Assembly (NCBI GenBank): GCA_946811185.2
Contig: OX328101.1
Coordinates: 25,156,122-25,220,121 of the forward strand
Length of the DNA: 64,000 bases
Direction: 5' to 3'
Origin: Hippopus hippopus
Taxonomy: Eukaryota > Mollusca > Bivalvia > Cardiida > Cardiidae
The notes under the pieces are model-generated. The model saw nothing but the letters and a program-made list of their open reading frames with translations. It did no database searches and had not been told where the DNA came from. This document shows positions 31,675-42,896 of the stretch, piece after piece; position 1 is the stretch's first letter, and each line of letters opens with the position of its first letter. A program made the translations under genes and the position numbers.

Positions 31675-33503
31675 ATGCCCCTGATAAAAATTTTTTTTGG
31701 GGGGGGATAGTTTTTGTTTAGCCCGTCCATCCTGTCTGTTTTCCCATCTGTCAGTGCGCATGTCCGGCAGTCCGTTTGTGTGTCCTGGCCATAATTTTTT
31801 TCCCTATGACTCGGTTTCAAAATAACTTTGCACAACTCTTGACCACATTGAGAAGGTGCGCAAGAGTGATGTTCGTAGGTTAAAGGTCAAGGTCACAGCA
31901 AGGTCAAATGTGTTGCTGGGGGGGGGGGGGAACCATGTAAATAGGTCAAAGGTCAAGGTCACAGTGAGGTGAAATAATTATATTTAAAAGAAATTTTGGA
32001 TGATAATGTTCTGTCTGGCCTGTAACTTACTTTCTCTACGAATGAAATTCAGTACAATTATGTAGAATTGTCAACCACATAAAGACAATGTGTAAGAATC
32101 ATGTCCGTAGGTCAAGATCAAGGCAAGGTCAAATGTATGTTTTCGTGTCCGGGCTATAACTTTTTTCCCTATACTTAATTTTAGAATAACTTTGCACAAA
32201 TGTTAATCACATCAAGATGATGTGGCATGCGCAAGAGTAATGTTCTGTAGGTTTAAGGTCAAGGTCACAGCAAGGTCAAATGTGATATTTTGGGGATAAT
32301 GTTTGTGTCTGGTCTGTTACTTACTTAACTATGAATGAATATCAGTGTTACTCTCTAGAATTATCAACCACATATAAACAATGTATCACACCAAAGAACC
32401 ATGTTAGTACGTCAAAGGTTTAGGTCACAGGAAGTTCAATTAGCATTAAAAAGAGATAGGGGGGGGGGGCGCATTGTGGTCGTATCCTTGCTGTTACTTT
32501 TTCAATGGTCAACCACATAAAGATGATATGCTGTGAGCAAGAATCATGTTCAAAGGTCAAGGTCAAGGCAAAGTCAAATATAGTTTTTTGTGGAACTGTT
32601 TGTGTCTGTCCTGTTACTCTTTTCACTTATAAGTGAATTTTAGTATAACTTGGCAAAACTGTCAACCACCCATAAACAATGTGTTGCGCACAGAAATCTT
32701 AACCATAGGTCAAAAGTCAAGGTAAAGGCAAGGTCAGAAATGTAAGAGTCATGTTCATAGTCAATGTTCATGTGCACAGCTCACAGGAAAAGGTTACTAT
32801 TATTTTTGGGGCATTGGTCACTTCTCAGTGACACATCTTGTTTAATTATGAATGAATTTCATTGTAACTTTGTAGAGTTGTCAACTACATATAAACAAGT
32901 ACCATGTCAGTAGGTCAAAGGTCAAGTTCAAATAGCATTAAAAAGAGAAATTTGAGGGAGTGGGGGTATGTTTGTATCTGGGCTGTTACTTTTTCAGTTA
33001 TGTATAAATTTTAATGCAGAATGGTCAACCACATATACATGATATGTTGTAGGCAAGAGCCATGTCCGTAGATCAAAGATCAAGGTCATGGCAAGTTTAA
33101 ATGTTTGTTGTGTCTGGGTTTAACTCTTTTTCCTATGACTTAATATCAAAATAACTTGGCACAATTTTAACCCAGAAAAAGGATGATTATCATGCACAAG
33201 TCATGTCCATAGGTTAAAGGTCAAGGTCACAGCAAGGTCTAATATGTTTTTTTGTTGGTAGTGTTTGTTTCCGGCCTGTTACACTTTTCATTTATAAGTG
33301 AATTTCAGAATAAATATGCAGGATTTTCAACCACCTATAAACAATGTGTTGCCCACAGGAAGTGTAAGTCAAAAGTTATGGTCAAGGCAAGTGCAGAAGT
33401 GTTTGCAAGTGTTGTATCTATAGTCAATGTTCATGTGCACAGCTCACAGGAAAAGGTTACTATTTTCGGGGGCATCAGTCACTTCTCAGTGACACGTCTT
33501 GTT
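31675..33503 (+). mobile_element. pearl-like composite with irregular repeats
   Basis: Begins ATGCCCCTGATAAAAATTTT followed by a gtccatcctgtctg stretch. The interior repeats aggtcaaaggtcaaggtcac-type blocks (31880, 31945, 32255, 32400, 33210). A 3' end, GTCACTTCTCAGTGAC plus ACATCTTGTTT, occurs at 32817-32845 and again (ACGTCTTGTTT) at 33477-33503, so the right part is duplicated or two elements are joined. Confidence 0.65.
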
Positions 33504-33558
33504 TCTTTTTGTGACATGAACACATTTGGGGAGCATCACCAGTCTCTGATGGCCCTTA

Positions 33559-33950
33559 TTATCCCCCGCCGAAGGCGAAGGGATATAGTTTTAGCGTTGT
33601 CCGTCCATCTGTCCTTCTGTCCGTCCGTCTGTCCGGGAGAATATCTCCAACACCGTTGGCCGGAATTTCGTGAAACTGCATACATGTGTACAATAACCCA
33701 TTCCGCTTATATGCTTTTTTTTCTTTTTTTGATTCGATGAAAAATGGCCAACTGGAAGCGATTTTAAGTTACGCGGTCAAGCAAATTTTTCAGCGGAGGA
33801 TATCATTTCAACGAAATTGCTTGTTTTCAATATTTCTAAGATACTTGGGTTCACTGGTTAGTAACTACCAGTTGAGCAATTCAGGCCCTCTAATTCTACA
33901 GATATTAAAACATGTTATCAAAGACCACATATATACCTAATTTCATACAT
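33559..33950 (+). mobile_element. pearl-like element, 3' end unclear
   Basis: Starts TTATCCCCCGCCGAAGGCGA (hairpin) followed by gtccgtccatctgtccttc and ggagaatatctccaacaccg. No TCTTGTT-type end is found, so the right boundary is approximate. Confidence 0.5.
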
Positions 33951-34082
33951 GTATCCCTGCAGCAAAGAACTTTTCAAAATACTATAAGAAAAGGACCTTT
34001 TGCTCATACTGTGCAATTTGCCGTATTTCCTCAATGTTCGGCCAAACCCTAGTAGCACAGTGGTGACATACAGGAATAGTAA

Positions 34083-34202
34083 CGGGAAAGGAGCTTGTGG
34101 CTTGGAAACCATGTTTTGTACCATAGCTGGCAATGAAACTACAGGAATGCAGCAATAGGTGCACAGATGACTTGTATGTAACTGAAATACTGTTGAAAAC
34201 TG
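34083..34202. repeat. old repeat shared with 13788-13905
   Basis: Aligns by eye with 13788-13905: aggtgcac, then aactgaaata-tgttgaaa at the right and gcttgtggcttgg / gccagtggcttgg at the left. Nature unknown. Confidence 0.4.
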
Positions 34203-34425
34203 TTAACTCTTCACCAAATGACCAGATTTTGGTCTGGACCAAATTGAAAGCATTGACAGGCAACAAATGAACTGTTGCTTAAATGATGATTCCTATCTTT
34301 GATTGGGTTGAAAACATTGTGGGAGCAGAAAATTCTGGTTACAAGAATTTTCTTCTCTTTTCACAATGTGTCAGAAGCCTTCTCTTTCAGGGTATTTAAG
34401 TCCGGATTGTGTGGTAAAGGGTTAA
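34203..34425 (-). mobile_element. family A MITE
   Basis: TTAA at both ends; left CTCTTCACCAAATGACCAGA; hairpin shortened (ggagcagaaaattctggtta). Confidence 0.72.
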
Positions 34426-34499
34426 TTACAAAATAAAACACAATGTTCTCTTTACCATTATATAATGTGCCTTGCAGTGGTAGTAAGAAAGGTGGCCTC

Positions 34500-34708
34500 G
34501 TACTACAAAGCCTCTTTTGACTCTTAGAGCGCCCAATAAACCCAACAGACATTGTCAGCGAAGACAAGAAATGTCTTCGACTCTTTTACTACCAAGTGAA
34601 TAATTTACACATTTTCATTGGCTATAAATATAGTTCTACTACAAGATGAAGAGCATCTTTGGCCTTAATCTAAAATAAAGTAGTGGACAGCGAAGATCAG
34701 ACTGCACA
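34500..34708. repeat. family B element, right part missing
   Basis: agagcgcccaataaacccaa at the left and ggacagcgaagatcagactg at 34683-34706. The second palindrome arm is absent, and a CpG-richer sequence starts at about 34709. Confidence 0.45.
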
Positions 34709-34840
34709 CCGAAAAAAAAGACGGCACTAGGGGCAACCAAATAGGCCTACTGTTGCTTTTTCGCAGGAGGCCACCCATACCCTCCTGGCAAATAACGGAA
34801 TTTCGTGCCGCCCCTAAACCAGGCACCAGCTAAAACGGAA

Positions 34841-34946
34841 ATGACGCTGCGGAAACGTTCTAAACTGCACGTGCAGAATCCTGCCGTTGAAAAAGTTTCT
34901 AAGTCAAAAAAAAGACCTACACGATCAAATAAAGACAGTCCGAAAG
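34841..34946 (+). CDS. candidate first coding exon of an unknown small basic protein
   Basis: An ATG with G at -3 opens 35 codons rich in Lys/Arg/Ser (MTLRKRSKLHVQ..., SKSKKRPTRSNK) and ends at a plausible donor AAAG|GTATGC (GT at 34947). The stretch 34709-34946 retains CpGs and is GC-richer than its surroundings, as a gene start might be. Two downstream acceptors fit its phase (35600 and 42501). I do not recognise the protein. It could be a nuclear protein by composition, or chance. Confidence 0.25.
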
Positions 34947-35240
34947 GTATGCAAATCCTATTGTTGGGTCAATAGTGAATTAAAGATGACAAACAATTTG
35001 AAATAGAAAGGAACAAGCCTTCATTACAGACCCACTCCTTTTTCTATTCGATTCCGGGCTTCTTCGACCCTTAACTTATTCGGACCTGACCTTATTCATC
35101 CCTACGCTCGTTTACCTGGGCATTTTTTCGTTTTTAAATCAACCCTGGCTCAAGAAATATGAACAGATACTCATTATTTCCATAATTAAAGGCTCTTGTT
35201 TATGACATACATGTAGATCTAGTTTGGAATATTATTATTG

Positions 35241-35466
35241 GGCATAATACCGGAAAACGCCCCGCCGTAAATCGCGAAAACCCATGAAAATCAAAATTAT
35301 GTGACAAAAAAATTGCAACTGTTTTACGGATTCATTTTGTATATATCAAATACAATATTTGTCAACGGAATGAAGCTGAAAATTTCATTAATTTCCTAAT
35401 TCAAAAACCAATGCCACATGTATGCCACTGACTGTATAGTGGCGGGGCGTTTGCCGGTATTATGCC
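35241..35466. mobile_element. 226-bp TIR element with 8-bp target duplication
   Basis: Inverted ends GGCATAATACCGGAAAACGC (35241) and GCGTTTGCCGGTATTATGCC (35447-35466), extended by CCCGCC / GGCGGG. Flanked on both sides by TATTATTG (35233-35240, 35467-35474). An 8-bp duplication suits hAT- or P-type transposition; no coding capacity. Confidence 0.8.
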
Positions 35467-35599
35467 TATTATTGTAAAGACTTTCGCACGCTTGTCACAA
35501 TCAGTGATAGATAATCATTAACACCTTTGATTCTATTTGTTATATTTTGGATGTACGAAAAACTTCCTTTTTTTTTTTTACATTTTTTTGATTTTTCAG

Positions 35600-35772
35600 G
35601 AGGTATATTACATCTACATCTGCTTCATAAAAGCACTGACCAGTGCATCAGTATCCGAGGTGAATTTGTTTTGTTTGTGAAAAAATCATGGAATTGGGGA
35701 AAATTAATGCCATTTTTGAATTGGGAATGGAGCCGAATTTCGGCCCCAAAAGAAAGGCAGAAAATCCTCTGA
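35600..35772 (+). CDS. possible exon in frame with 34841-34946
   Basis: Follows ttttttgatttttcag (ending 35599). Entered from the exon at 34841-34946 it gives GGILHLHLLHKSTDQC... and stays open to a stop at 35770-35772. A donor-like GTGAAT follows at about 35660, so the exon could be shorter. No homology is recognised. Confidence 0.15.
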
Positions 35773-35943
35773 GTTGGGAAGCACAGGCCTGGAAGAACAG
35801 GCCCAGGCAAACAAGCCCAAGGACCAAAACGCCTTTTCATTCCAGCATGAGAGTTATCTTCATCATATCTTTGTCTAAATGATGATAGCTCAACATTTAA
35901 ATGTCTGGGTCTTTTGATCTTGTATCATAATCAATTGATGAAC

Positions 35944-36165
35944 TTAACCCTTATCCTGCTAAAAAAGTGAAATTAAACTTTCAAAATGATAGTAAAAACC
36001 CAAAACTTTGCTATTTCAAAGGCAATTTTTGGGAAAAGATATGTCCATATCGGACAGTGTAGATGCAGGATCAGACTGCACATTCTGTGCAGTCTGATCG
36101 TAATTTACACTGTCCACAAAAAGTCAATGAATTGCGCTTACCAGCCTTTGGGTTGAGGTGAGCAA
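35944..36165. mobile_element. family B palindromic element
   Basis: Starts TTAACCCTTATCCTGCTAAA; palindrome ggatcagactgcacattctg...gcagtctgatcgtaatttac at about 36070-36110; ends gggttgagg. Confidence 0.65.
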
Positions 36166-36269
36166 ATGAAGGTTAGTTGAAAATTCCTGTAGCAAGTGAA
36201 CACATCTTCATCATGTGGGGAGAGTCCCATGGGTGGTTGGAAGTATTGCTCTTCATAAATAAATCATAA

Positions 36270-36440
36270 ACTTATCCACATTCAAAGTAATTTTAGATGA
36301 AAAATTGCGAGATGAAAAGATGAAATTTGTCTTCGAAAGAATTTAACACATTGTGGGAAAGGAGAAAATGCAAGCCAGTTTCTTCTCTCCATGTTATGTT
36401 TTCAAATGTCTTAGGATAGCATGGGCTTGTATGGTGAAAG
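36270..36440 (-). mobile_element. family A MITE, degenerate
   Basis: cttatccacattcaaagtaa, cattgtgggaaaggagaaaa and a decayed right end. Confidence 0.45.
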
Positions 36441-36629
36441 TTACATCAAATACATTTTCATTACATGTACTTACTGAGTAGTGGAATGAAGACCACAAAT
36501 TTCTCCAGAATTTTTACTTACGCTGCCATAGTTACGTTCAAAAGTTGTGCTTTGTGCAAATCTAGTGAAACTTCATTACCATTTATTAGGTGGTTCTCTG
36601 TTTTAAGACCCTTTGAAAGAAAATGTTTC

Positions 36630-36836
36630 TCTTTACCACAAGGCAACATTGAAAGCATTTGCAGACGACAATATGTTTGTGACTTAAATGATGGAATTTG
36701 TCTTTAATAGGAAAGAAAAAAAGAGTGGGAAAAGGAGAAAATGCTGGTTACCAGCATTTTCTCTTTTCACCACAATGTTTTCAAAGGGCTTCTTCCTCAA
36801 GGTCGTTAAAACTCGGGATTGTGTGGCAGTGTTCCT
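36630..36836 (-). mobile_element. family A MITE
   Basis: Left ctttaccacaaggcaacatt (short deletion), loop gctggttaccagc, right gggattgtgtggcagtg. Confidence 0.68.
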
Positions 36837-38017
36837 CACTTGCGCAAATTTTTGTGTAAGTCACGTTATGGAATTGAAAATCATGTGTTTAATATTGGTT
36901 ACAGGCGAGACCTCACATAAGAAAATACATGGACAAAAAAGGCATTTATTTGCTTATTTTGTGTAAAGTGACAAGTTTTGAAGTTACCTGTTACCCTTAT
37001 TGACAATCTTTTGTCAAATCATGCGGAAATACCTATCCAGAAATTAACAGACATGAAAAATTGATCGGTGCAAAATACACGGAAACCCAACAAAACACAA
37101 CAAAATGTCTCTTCGACATTGTCTGATCAGAGTCACTTCAAACTGCCTTTTCAGCTTTTTAATGACTTTAAACCGTAGACTTACTTAAATACCTTAATAT
37201 AACAGATGTTTTTGCTGCAAATCATCAATATGGATTGCTCTACCTCTAGTTGGGAACTATTATTATCATACCCTCTAATATGAAATCTTAAGCCCAGTGT
37301 TACAGCTCAGGGGGTAAGTGTACCCTTGAAATAAAAAGCTAGTGGGAACACTGTGTGGTAAAGGGTTAATAACATATTGTGGGGGAAAAAAAGGAAAAAA
37401 ACAATTATCATAACCAGTTTTTCTCTTTTTCCTGCAATTGTTTTTTTTTTTTGACTCTGTAAGAAGCAAACCCACATTTGATCCGTATTCTGTTTACAAA
37501 TTCTTTCTATTGTATAAATTGTAACAACATTAACCCCTTAGTGTGTGGAATTTATAGGATCTGACACGAGTTGGGGTTTGAGATAAAATACTATTAAACG
37601 AGTCTAGGAAAAATGTTATTAAGGGGCCTTTGCCAAGCTTAATGACATTTTTTCATGACGAGTTTAATAAATTTTTATCGCAAATGCCAATGAGTGTTGG
37701 ATTCTTTTTAAGACATAACGCTATGTCGCAAATTATAGATCAGAAGATGCAAAACCATCTATAGATGCACCTGTAGTAATAATCATAAAATCTATTCACT
37801 ACTATGAAATGCGCACAAAATGAGGTCAAAAATGATGTCAAACACTAATTATTGTGATACCAAACATGTATATGATAAGAAAATCTGTAATTGATATATT
37901 ACACTGAAAACAAGGGAGGTTATGTGATAGAAACTTATCAGACATTTTCATCCTAGAAATGTGGCCCAAATAGTTGCGATTTCATGCTTGCTTTTGACTT
38001 TTGTCTACAGTATTTCA
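36837..38017. other. mostly unrecognised; one family A remnant
   Basis: At 37345-37445 a tgtggtaaagggttaata end is followed by a poorly matching hairpin. The rest is AT-rich without clear features. Confidence 0.45.
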
Positions 38018-38128
38018 GCAAAGCAGACAGTGTAGATCAAAGATCAGGCTGCACATTTTGTGCAGCCTGATCTTGATCTACACTGGCCGCAAAGGCAACA
38101 TAGTCTTGAAAGGCACTTTAAAGGTTAA
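38018..38128. mobile_element. family B palindromic element
   Basis: gatcaaagatcaggctgcac / gtgcagcctgatcttgatct palindrome (38035-38080). The two arms share a compensated change (caggctg / cagcctg). Ends aaaggttaa. Confidence 0.65.
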
Positions 38129-38204
38129 TTGTTGTTTAGTAGAGAGCTTATTTACTGTTGTATGTCTTATTTACTTACAGGTGACAGTGTGAACATATTT
38201 CCAG

Positions 38205-38440
38205 ATTTGTTATTTAGAGGTCCTGGGTTTGTTCCTCACTTGCAGTGATGGTTTTGATGGGTGTACCCTGGGGAATGATGCAGAAGAGCCCTAGTCTAAG
38301 CTGGATGAAACATGGAAAATAGATGAACAAGTTTGCTGTTGCCATGGTGTTACTGGTATACTGCCGAAAGTAGCGTAATACACCAGATGGGTCAATCTGT
38401 GACTGGTTGGAGATGAACGTTAGATAGAGGTACATTTACA
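38205..38440 (+). repeat. probable tRNA-derived SINE tail
   Basis: aggtcctgggtttgttcctc resembles a B box with flank, followed by gatgggtgtaccctggggaa and agccctagtctaagctgg, wording typical of SINE bodies. A 73-codon minus-strand frame crosses it but shows no motif. Confidence 0.35.
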
Positions 38441-38497
38441 TCTACAAATTTTGTTCTAAATAATCAAAGTGCTCGTGATGCTCTTGCCATTTGAAAT

Positions 38498-38698
38498 CTT
38501 TACCAAACAAATAATTCTAGACTTGTCCAAATGGAAACAACAATTTCAAAAGTGATATGAATAACCAACCTGAAGTTCTGTGACAGGGTAGAAAACATTG
38601 TGAGAAAAGGAGCCAGCATTTTCTCCGGTACCCACAATTTCTTAAAAATCTTCTCCAACAGGGTTGTTAAAAGTTGTGTGGTTAATCTAATGGGTTAA
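38498..38698 (-). mobile_element. family A MITE
   Basis: Left ctttaccaaacaaataattc; loop lost (aaaaggagccagcattttct); right gttgtgtggttaatctaatg. Confidence 0.6.
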
Positions 38699-38736
38699 AT
38701 GCAGGTGGTATGTAGTATCCCTGCTGTCTGTAAATA

Positions 38737-39704
38737 CAGTCAAACTTCGGAAGCTCGAACATCCTTGGGACTAGGTAATTTGTTCGAAATATCGGTAGTT
38801 CGACGTATCCATATTTCAAGGTACGAAGTGGTCAATGAACGAGTTACATGTATTCTTATTGCATATTTATGACTTGTATTTGGAAATATCACACAGAACA
38901 AGCCACATACCTTTGTCATTTTACAGGAATTCGCTTTCAAATTAGTGAAAATAGCTTGTTTTCGGCCGAAATCGATACGCTCTGTTAATGTTTTTCATTT
39001 TTTGAGAGTATCCATTTTGGCCGAAAGCAAGCTATTTTCACCAGTTAAACGGCCGATTCCTGGGGTCATTTTCTTTGCACATATCTAAAAGTCATTTTAT
39101 CAGAAAAGAAAGGACATTTGCAGATATTGAGAGCGAAACATCACCTTGTTTATGTTCTAATTATAACTTCTATCAACGCTACATGTGCGGATTAAGATCA
39201 CAGTTGCGGTTAATGAAACTTACTGTGTTGAATAGCAATATTCTTCATGAAAACATAGTGTCACAAAAATGACTTGACCACTAATTTAGGTCAACCACCT
39301 CGAAAAACAAAAAATTAAAAGCAAAGCGATTATTCAATCACGGCTAAACAATTCGTAATTGACACTTTGATCAAGTGTGTGTATATTTTACAGTAAGTGT
39401 TAAAAACATGCACCTTATCCAATATTTGACAGACGATTAACGGCGTATCCAATTAACAATGTAGGTGTGAAACCCAACGTCTGATTGTTGACTAACCCTT
39501 TGTTCGACTTCTGAGAGGTAAAGTACACAGGAAAATGAACGACGGGACCGTGATATGTGTTCGAAAGTTCAGATTAAGGGTTGTGCTAGCTTTCCGAGGT
39601 AGGACAATATGAATTATATAGAGATTTTGCCGGGACCGATATCGTTGTTGGAGCTTTCTTTGGTATTCGCAATTACCCATATTCGAGCCACCGAAGTTTG
39701 ACTG
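38737..39704. mobile_element. pogo/Tigger-like non-autonomous element
   Basis: Inverted ends CAGTCAAACTTCGGAAGCTC at 38737 and the inverse of GAGCCACCGAAGTTTGACTG at 39685-39704, flanked by TA on both sides (38735-38736, 39705-39706). Such ends and TA duplication are typical of pogo/Tigger elements. Inside, gtgaaaatagcttgttttcg is inverted at gaaagcaagctattttcac (38946-39045). No transposase is visible. Confidence 0.75.
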
Positions 39705-40035
39705 TACTGTATAAGTGGAAATTTTTGCTATGTGGAAATTCTTGCGATTTCACAAATTTGAAAAATTCGCGAACTTTTCTGTTCATATATCTTTACCACA
39801 AGTGTACCAAAAAATAACGAGTGTCTTGATTTTGCAAACATTTCTGTATGCCAAATGTCCCGTTATTGGTAATTCCCAAATTTTTTGACATGCGTATATA
39901 TCCATATATACAGTATGTCATGTACATTCTGTTAACAGTAAGAAAAATGTCTTATCTTTGAATATATTTTGATGAGAATTGCAGCCGTATGAATTTAAAG
40001 ATACATCTGTACAGCTAGAGAGAAAAAAATGCTGT

Positions 40036-40045
40036 AAATTCTTTA
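40036..40045 (-). mobile_element. family A MITE, first bases, cut by hAT-like element
   Basis: aaattcttta corresponds to the start of a '-' family A copy whose remainder begins at 40716. Confidence 0.5.
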
Positions 40046-40715
40046 CAGGGTCCAAAAAATCCACTCGTCCGCTCGTATTTAAGAGTAAGAAACGGATGAG
40101 GACGAGTGAAATATCACTCATACTCGTCTGGCAGGACGAGTAGTGAATAGGAGATAGTAAAACAAGTTTTTCAGATGAATATTTAACTTACACGAGACAA
40201 AACGGCCATTCAATTATTGAATAAGCGAATTAAGGGTATTCAGGAAATCAAATTTTGAAACAGAACATAAAACGTGCTGGTCCCCGCCCCAAATTAAGAC
40301 TGGTTTCAAGTCAGCCTAATGATATAACCCGGGACCTTTCATTGCAAACAAAAATCTCATAATATGCTTCGGGTGTACCTAATTCAATCTGACCGACTTT
40401 GCTAATTATTAAAACGAATGATATTAACATTAATGCAAATACTTTCCCGAAACCATTTCGAAAAACTCTGTTGTTTTGGCTTTATTAATTTCTGTAAATT
40501 GACCGGATAACTGGTACCGGTTTTTAAAACCCGGTATTTAAGGTTCGTTGTAACGTTTCCGTTTCGTCTGGGAAAAAAAAAAAAAAAAACCGTCAGAGTC
40601 CAATATTGGAAGGGTTTTTCTCGGCGGACGAGTAAGGATCAAAGCAGGGCAAGTGCTTTTTCAAAGTCACTTGTCCTATAGGACGAGTGCCTTTTCTGGA
40701 AATTTTTGGACCCTG
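40046..40715. mobile_element. hAT-like element, 670 bp
   Basis: Ends CAGGGTCCAAAAAATCCACT and the inverse of CTGGAAATTTTTGGACCCTG. Flanked by CTTTA on both sides (40041-40045, 40716-40720), read as a 5-bp duplication. Subterminal inverted ggacgagtg/cactcgtcc motifs occur at both ends. Contains an A18 run near 40573. Confidence 0.72.
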
Positions 40716-40938
40716 CTTTACCAAATGACAAAATTTTAGACTGGTTGAAACTGAAAGCATTTGCAGATGACAAAATAAATGTGACTCAAAATTTAAAATT
40801 TGTTTTTGGAAGGATAGAAAACATTATAGGAAAAGGAGAAAATGCTGGTTACCAGCATTTTCTTCTTTTCCTACAAAATATTCAAAAGCCTTTTACTTCA
40901 GGGTTGTTAATTCTCGGGATTTCATGGTAAAGGGTTAA
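40716..40938 (-). mobile_element. family A MITE, main part
   Basis: ctttaccaaatgacaaaatt to atggtaaagggttaa (TTAA 40935-40938), with hairpin loop gctggttaccagc. Interrupted at its left tip by the hAT-like element. Confidence 0.75.
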
Positions 40939-41194
40939 AACTTGAAAGTGTGTAGAATGGCTGAGCTGTATAAACATAGATAAATTATCAATATATATTG
41001 TGTAAGGGATAAAAAAAAAAACTCAGGGGAATCATCTTCATTAAAAACTGGAAATGAAAACAGTGATTGCTTTGAAGGCCTCCAACATGCATTTACTGTC
41101 GGTTGTAATCTGTGCTGCCTTGCAGCCATCAGGGGCATCATTTGGCATGAAGATACAAAAATGATTATTGTTTCATAAAATAAGATGTATCTTC

Positions 41195-41371
41195 AAATAA
41201 TAGCATTTAAAAGTATGAAAATTATTGTGAAGAGGACAATTTGTTATTGTACAGTTGGTCTAAGTGCAGAAAAACGAATTTTAAAACTAGGTCAGAAGTT
41301 GCCTGGTCACTGACTATTGTTTACAATTCACCTGGTTTTAAAATTCATTTTAAAAGTCATAGCGGTCAATT
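41195..41371. repeat. family E foldback, incomplete
   Basis: attattgtgaagaggacaat...cagttggtcta, then aaaattcatttt and agcggtcaa, matches the left and centre of 21710-22050. Its right end is missing where a pearl-like element begins. Confidence 0.5.
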
Positions 41372-41373
41372 AT

Positions 41374-41760
41374 TATGTCTCCCCCCGTCAGGGTCGGGAG
41401 ACATATTGTTTTTCCCCGTGCGTCCATCTGTCTGTCTGTCCGTCACAAATCGTGTCCGCTCTATAACTCGAAAAACTTTTAAGAGATTTTGATAAAACTT
41501 CACACATTTGTAAAGCACCATGAGACGAAGTGTCATGCACAAGAACCATAACTCTGGCTTGTATATTTTTCGAGTTATTTCCCTTTGATTATTTTCCTTA
41601 CTCATTTTACGTACAATTTCGTGTCTGCTCTATAACTCGAAAACTGTTACAGAAAAATGACCATTGTTTCAGTTAGAAATTGCCTTGGTCACATATCAAT
41701 CCTGATGACACCAAAAAGGGGGGAGACATCTGTTTTTTTGTAGAAAAACAAGTTCTAGTT
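41374..41760 (+). mobile_element. pearl-like element, short
   Basis: Starts ATGTCTCCCCCCGTCAGGGT (hairpin gtctccc...gggagac), then gtccatctgtctgtctgtcc; two ~170-bp half-units (cgtgtccgctctataactcg, cgtgtctgctctataactcg); ends tttttgtagaaaaacaag with TTCTAGTT. Confidence 0.7.
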
Positions 41761-42204
41761 AAATGAGTTATGACCATTTTTCAATGTCATTTTTGGTAAA
41801 GTACAGGTTTCTGTTTGTAATCTCTTGAAATTATTATTGATTTGATTTTTTACAAACTGATATAGATAAATTAATGTAAGACTTTAAATTTGATGTAGGG
41901 TGGGGGTTTTTAAATGGAGGGTCCCTACAGAGTCCTAACCTAGTCCTGTTGAAACCCAGGACATACTTGAATGAGCTGTGCTGTGATATGCTTGAAATAA
42001 TCAGTAAAACTATCAGTTGCACCCTAGCCTTTTATTTCTCAGCTGATCTTTGTGTGCTTACAGATATGTTTACATTGTAAACACTGGTAAAGCATTTACC
42101 CTGCAAGTGCGAAGTAAACAAAATTGAGATTTTCAGTTTGGAAAATAACTTAAATAAGCCAACAAATTGCCATTTTAAAACGGCCATTGGAGAGAATGTC
42201 TCTG

Positions 42205-42455
42205 CATAGTGGTCAGCTTAGATCCCAGATCAGTCTGCAGTAAACATGCAGTCTGATCTTGGATCTTCACTGTCTGGAAAGGTTACTGTAGCTGTGAAAC
42301 TGCCTATCTGTAACTATAGTTGTGAAACTGCTTAAAGCATGAACATGATGTCTGGTGTAGATACCAGGTCAGTCTGCAGTAAACATGCAGTGTGATCTTG
42401 GATCTTCACTGACTGCAAATGGCAACTATTGTTTGATGGGCACTTGAAGGGTTTT
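42205..42455. repeat. two family B copies in tandem
   Basis: Two copies about 140 bp apart, each with cagtctgcagtaaacatgcagt...gatcttggatcttcactg, the second with gtgtgatcttgg. Confidence 0.6.
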
Positions 42456-42500
42456 AAAGAAGAGTTAAAATCAATATAAATTTTGTTTTCTATTTTCAGG

Positions 42501-42539
42501 ACTGAATCCTTTCAGCAAGGAGTATTGGGCCTTGGAGTG
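42501..42539 (+). CDS. possible terminal exon (unknown gene)
   Basis: After ttgttttctattttcag (ending 42500), entry in phase 1 reads LNPFSKEYWALE and stops at 42537-42539. That is phase-compatible with the exon at 34841-34946. Another entry frame gives TESFQQGVLGLGVKS and a stop at 42546-42548. No family is recognised. Confidence 0.2.
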
Positions 42540-42615
42540 AAGAGTTAACCTGTAACTGCCAGAAAATTAGGACTTGTAATTTGAAATATAGCAGATCTTT
42601 AAGAATTGTCTTTTC

Positions 42616-42846
42616 TTAACCTTTTACCAAACATTCCTGACTCTTAACAACCCTGAAAAAGAGAGCTTTGGAAAAAATTGTGGGAAAAGGAGAAAAAGCT
42701 GGTTTTCCAGCATTTTTTTCCTTTTCCCACAATGTTTTCTACCCTTTCAAAGACAAATTTCATCATTTTAGCAATATTTGAGTTGTTGTCTGCAAATGCT
42801 TTGAATTTGAGCAAGTCTAAAATTTGGTTGTCTGGTAAAGAGTTAA
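42616..42846 (+). mobile_element. family A MITE
   Basis: TTAACCTTTTACCAAACATT to TGTCTGGTAAAGAGTTAA; loop altered to gctggttttccagc. Confidence 0.8.
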
Positions 42847-42896
42847 ACAACAGGGCTTAGGCCTACAAAATTTTGGTATACATAGATGATGTTTTT

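Noticed and set aside
41366..41605. Minus-strand frame containing RQTDGRTG
   Set aside because: This comes from the GTCCGTCC-type simple stretch at the 5' end of a pearl-like element, a common source of false proteins.
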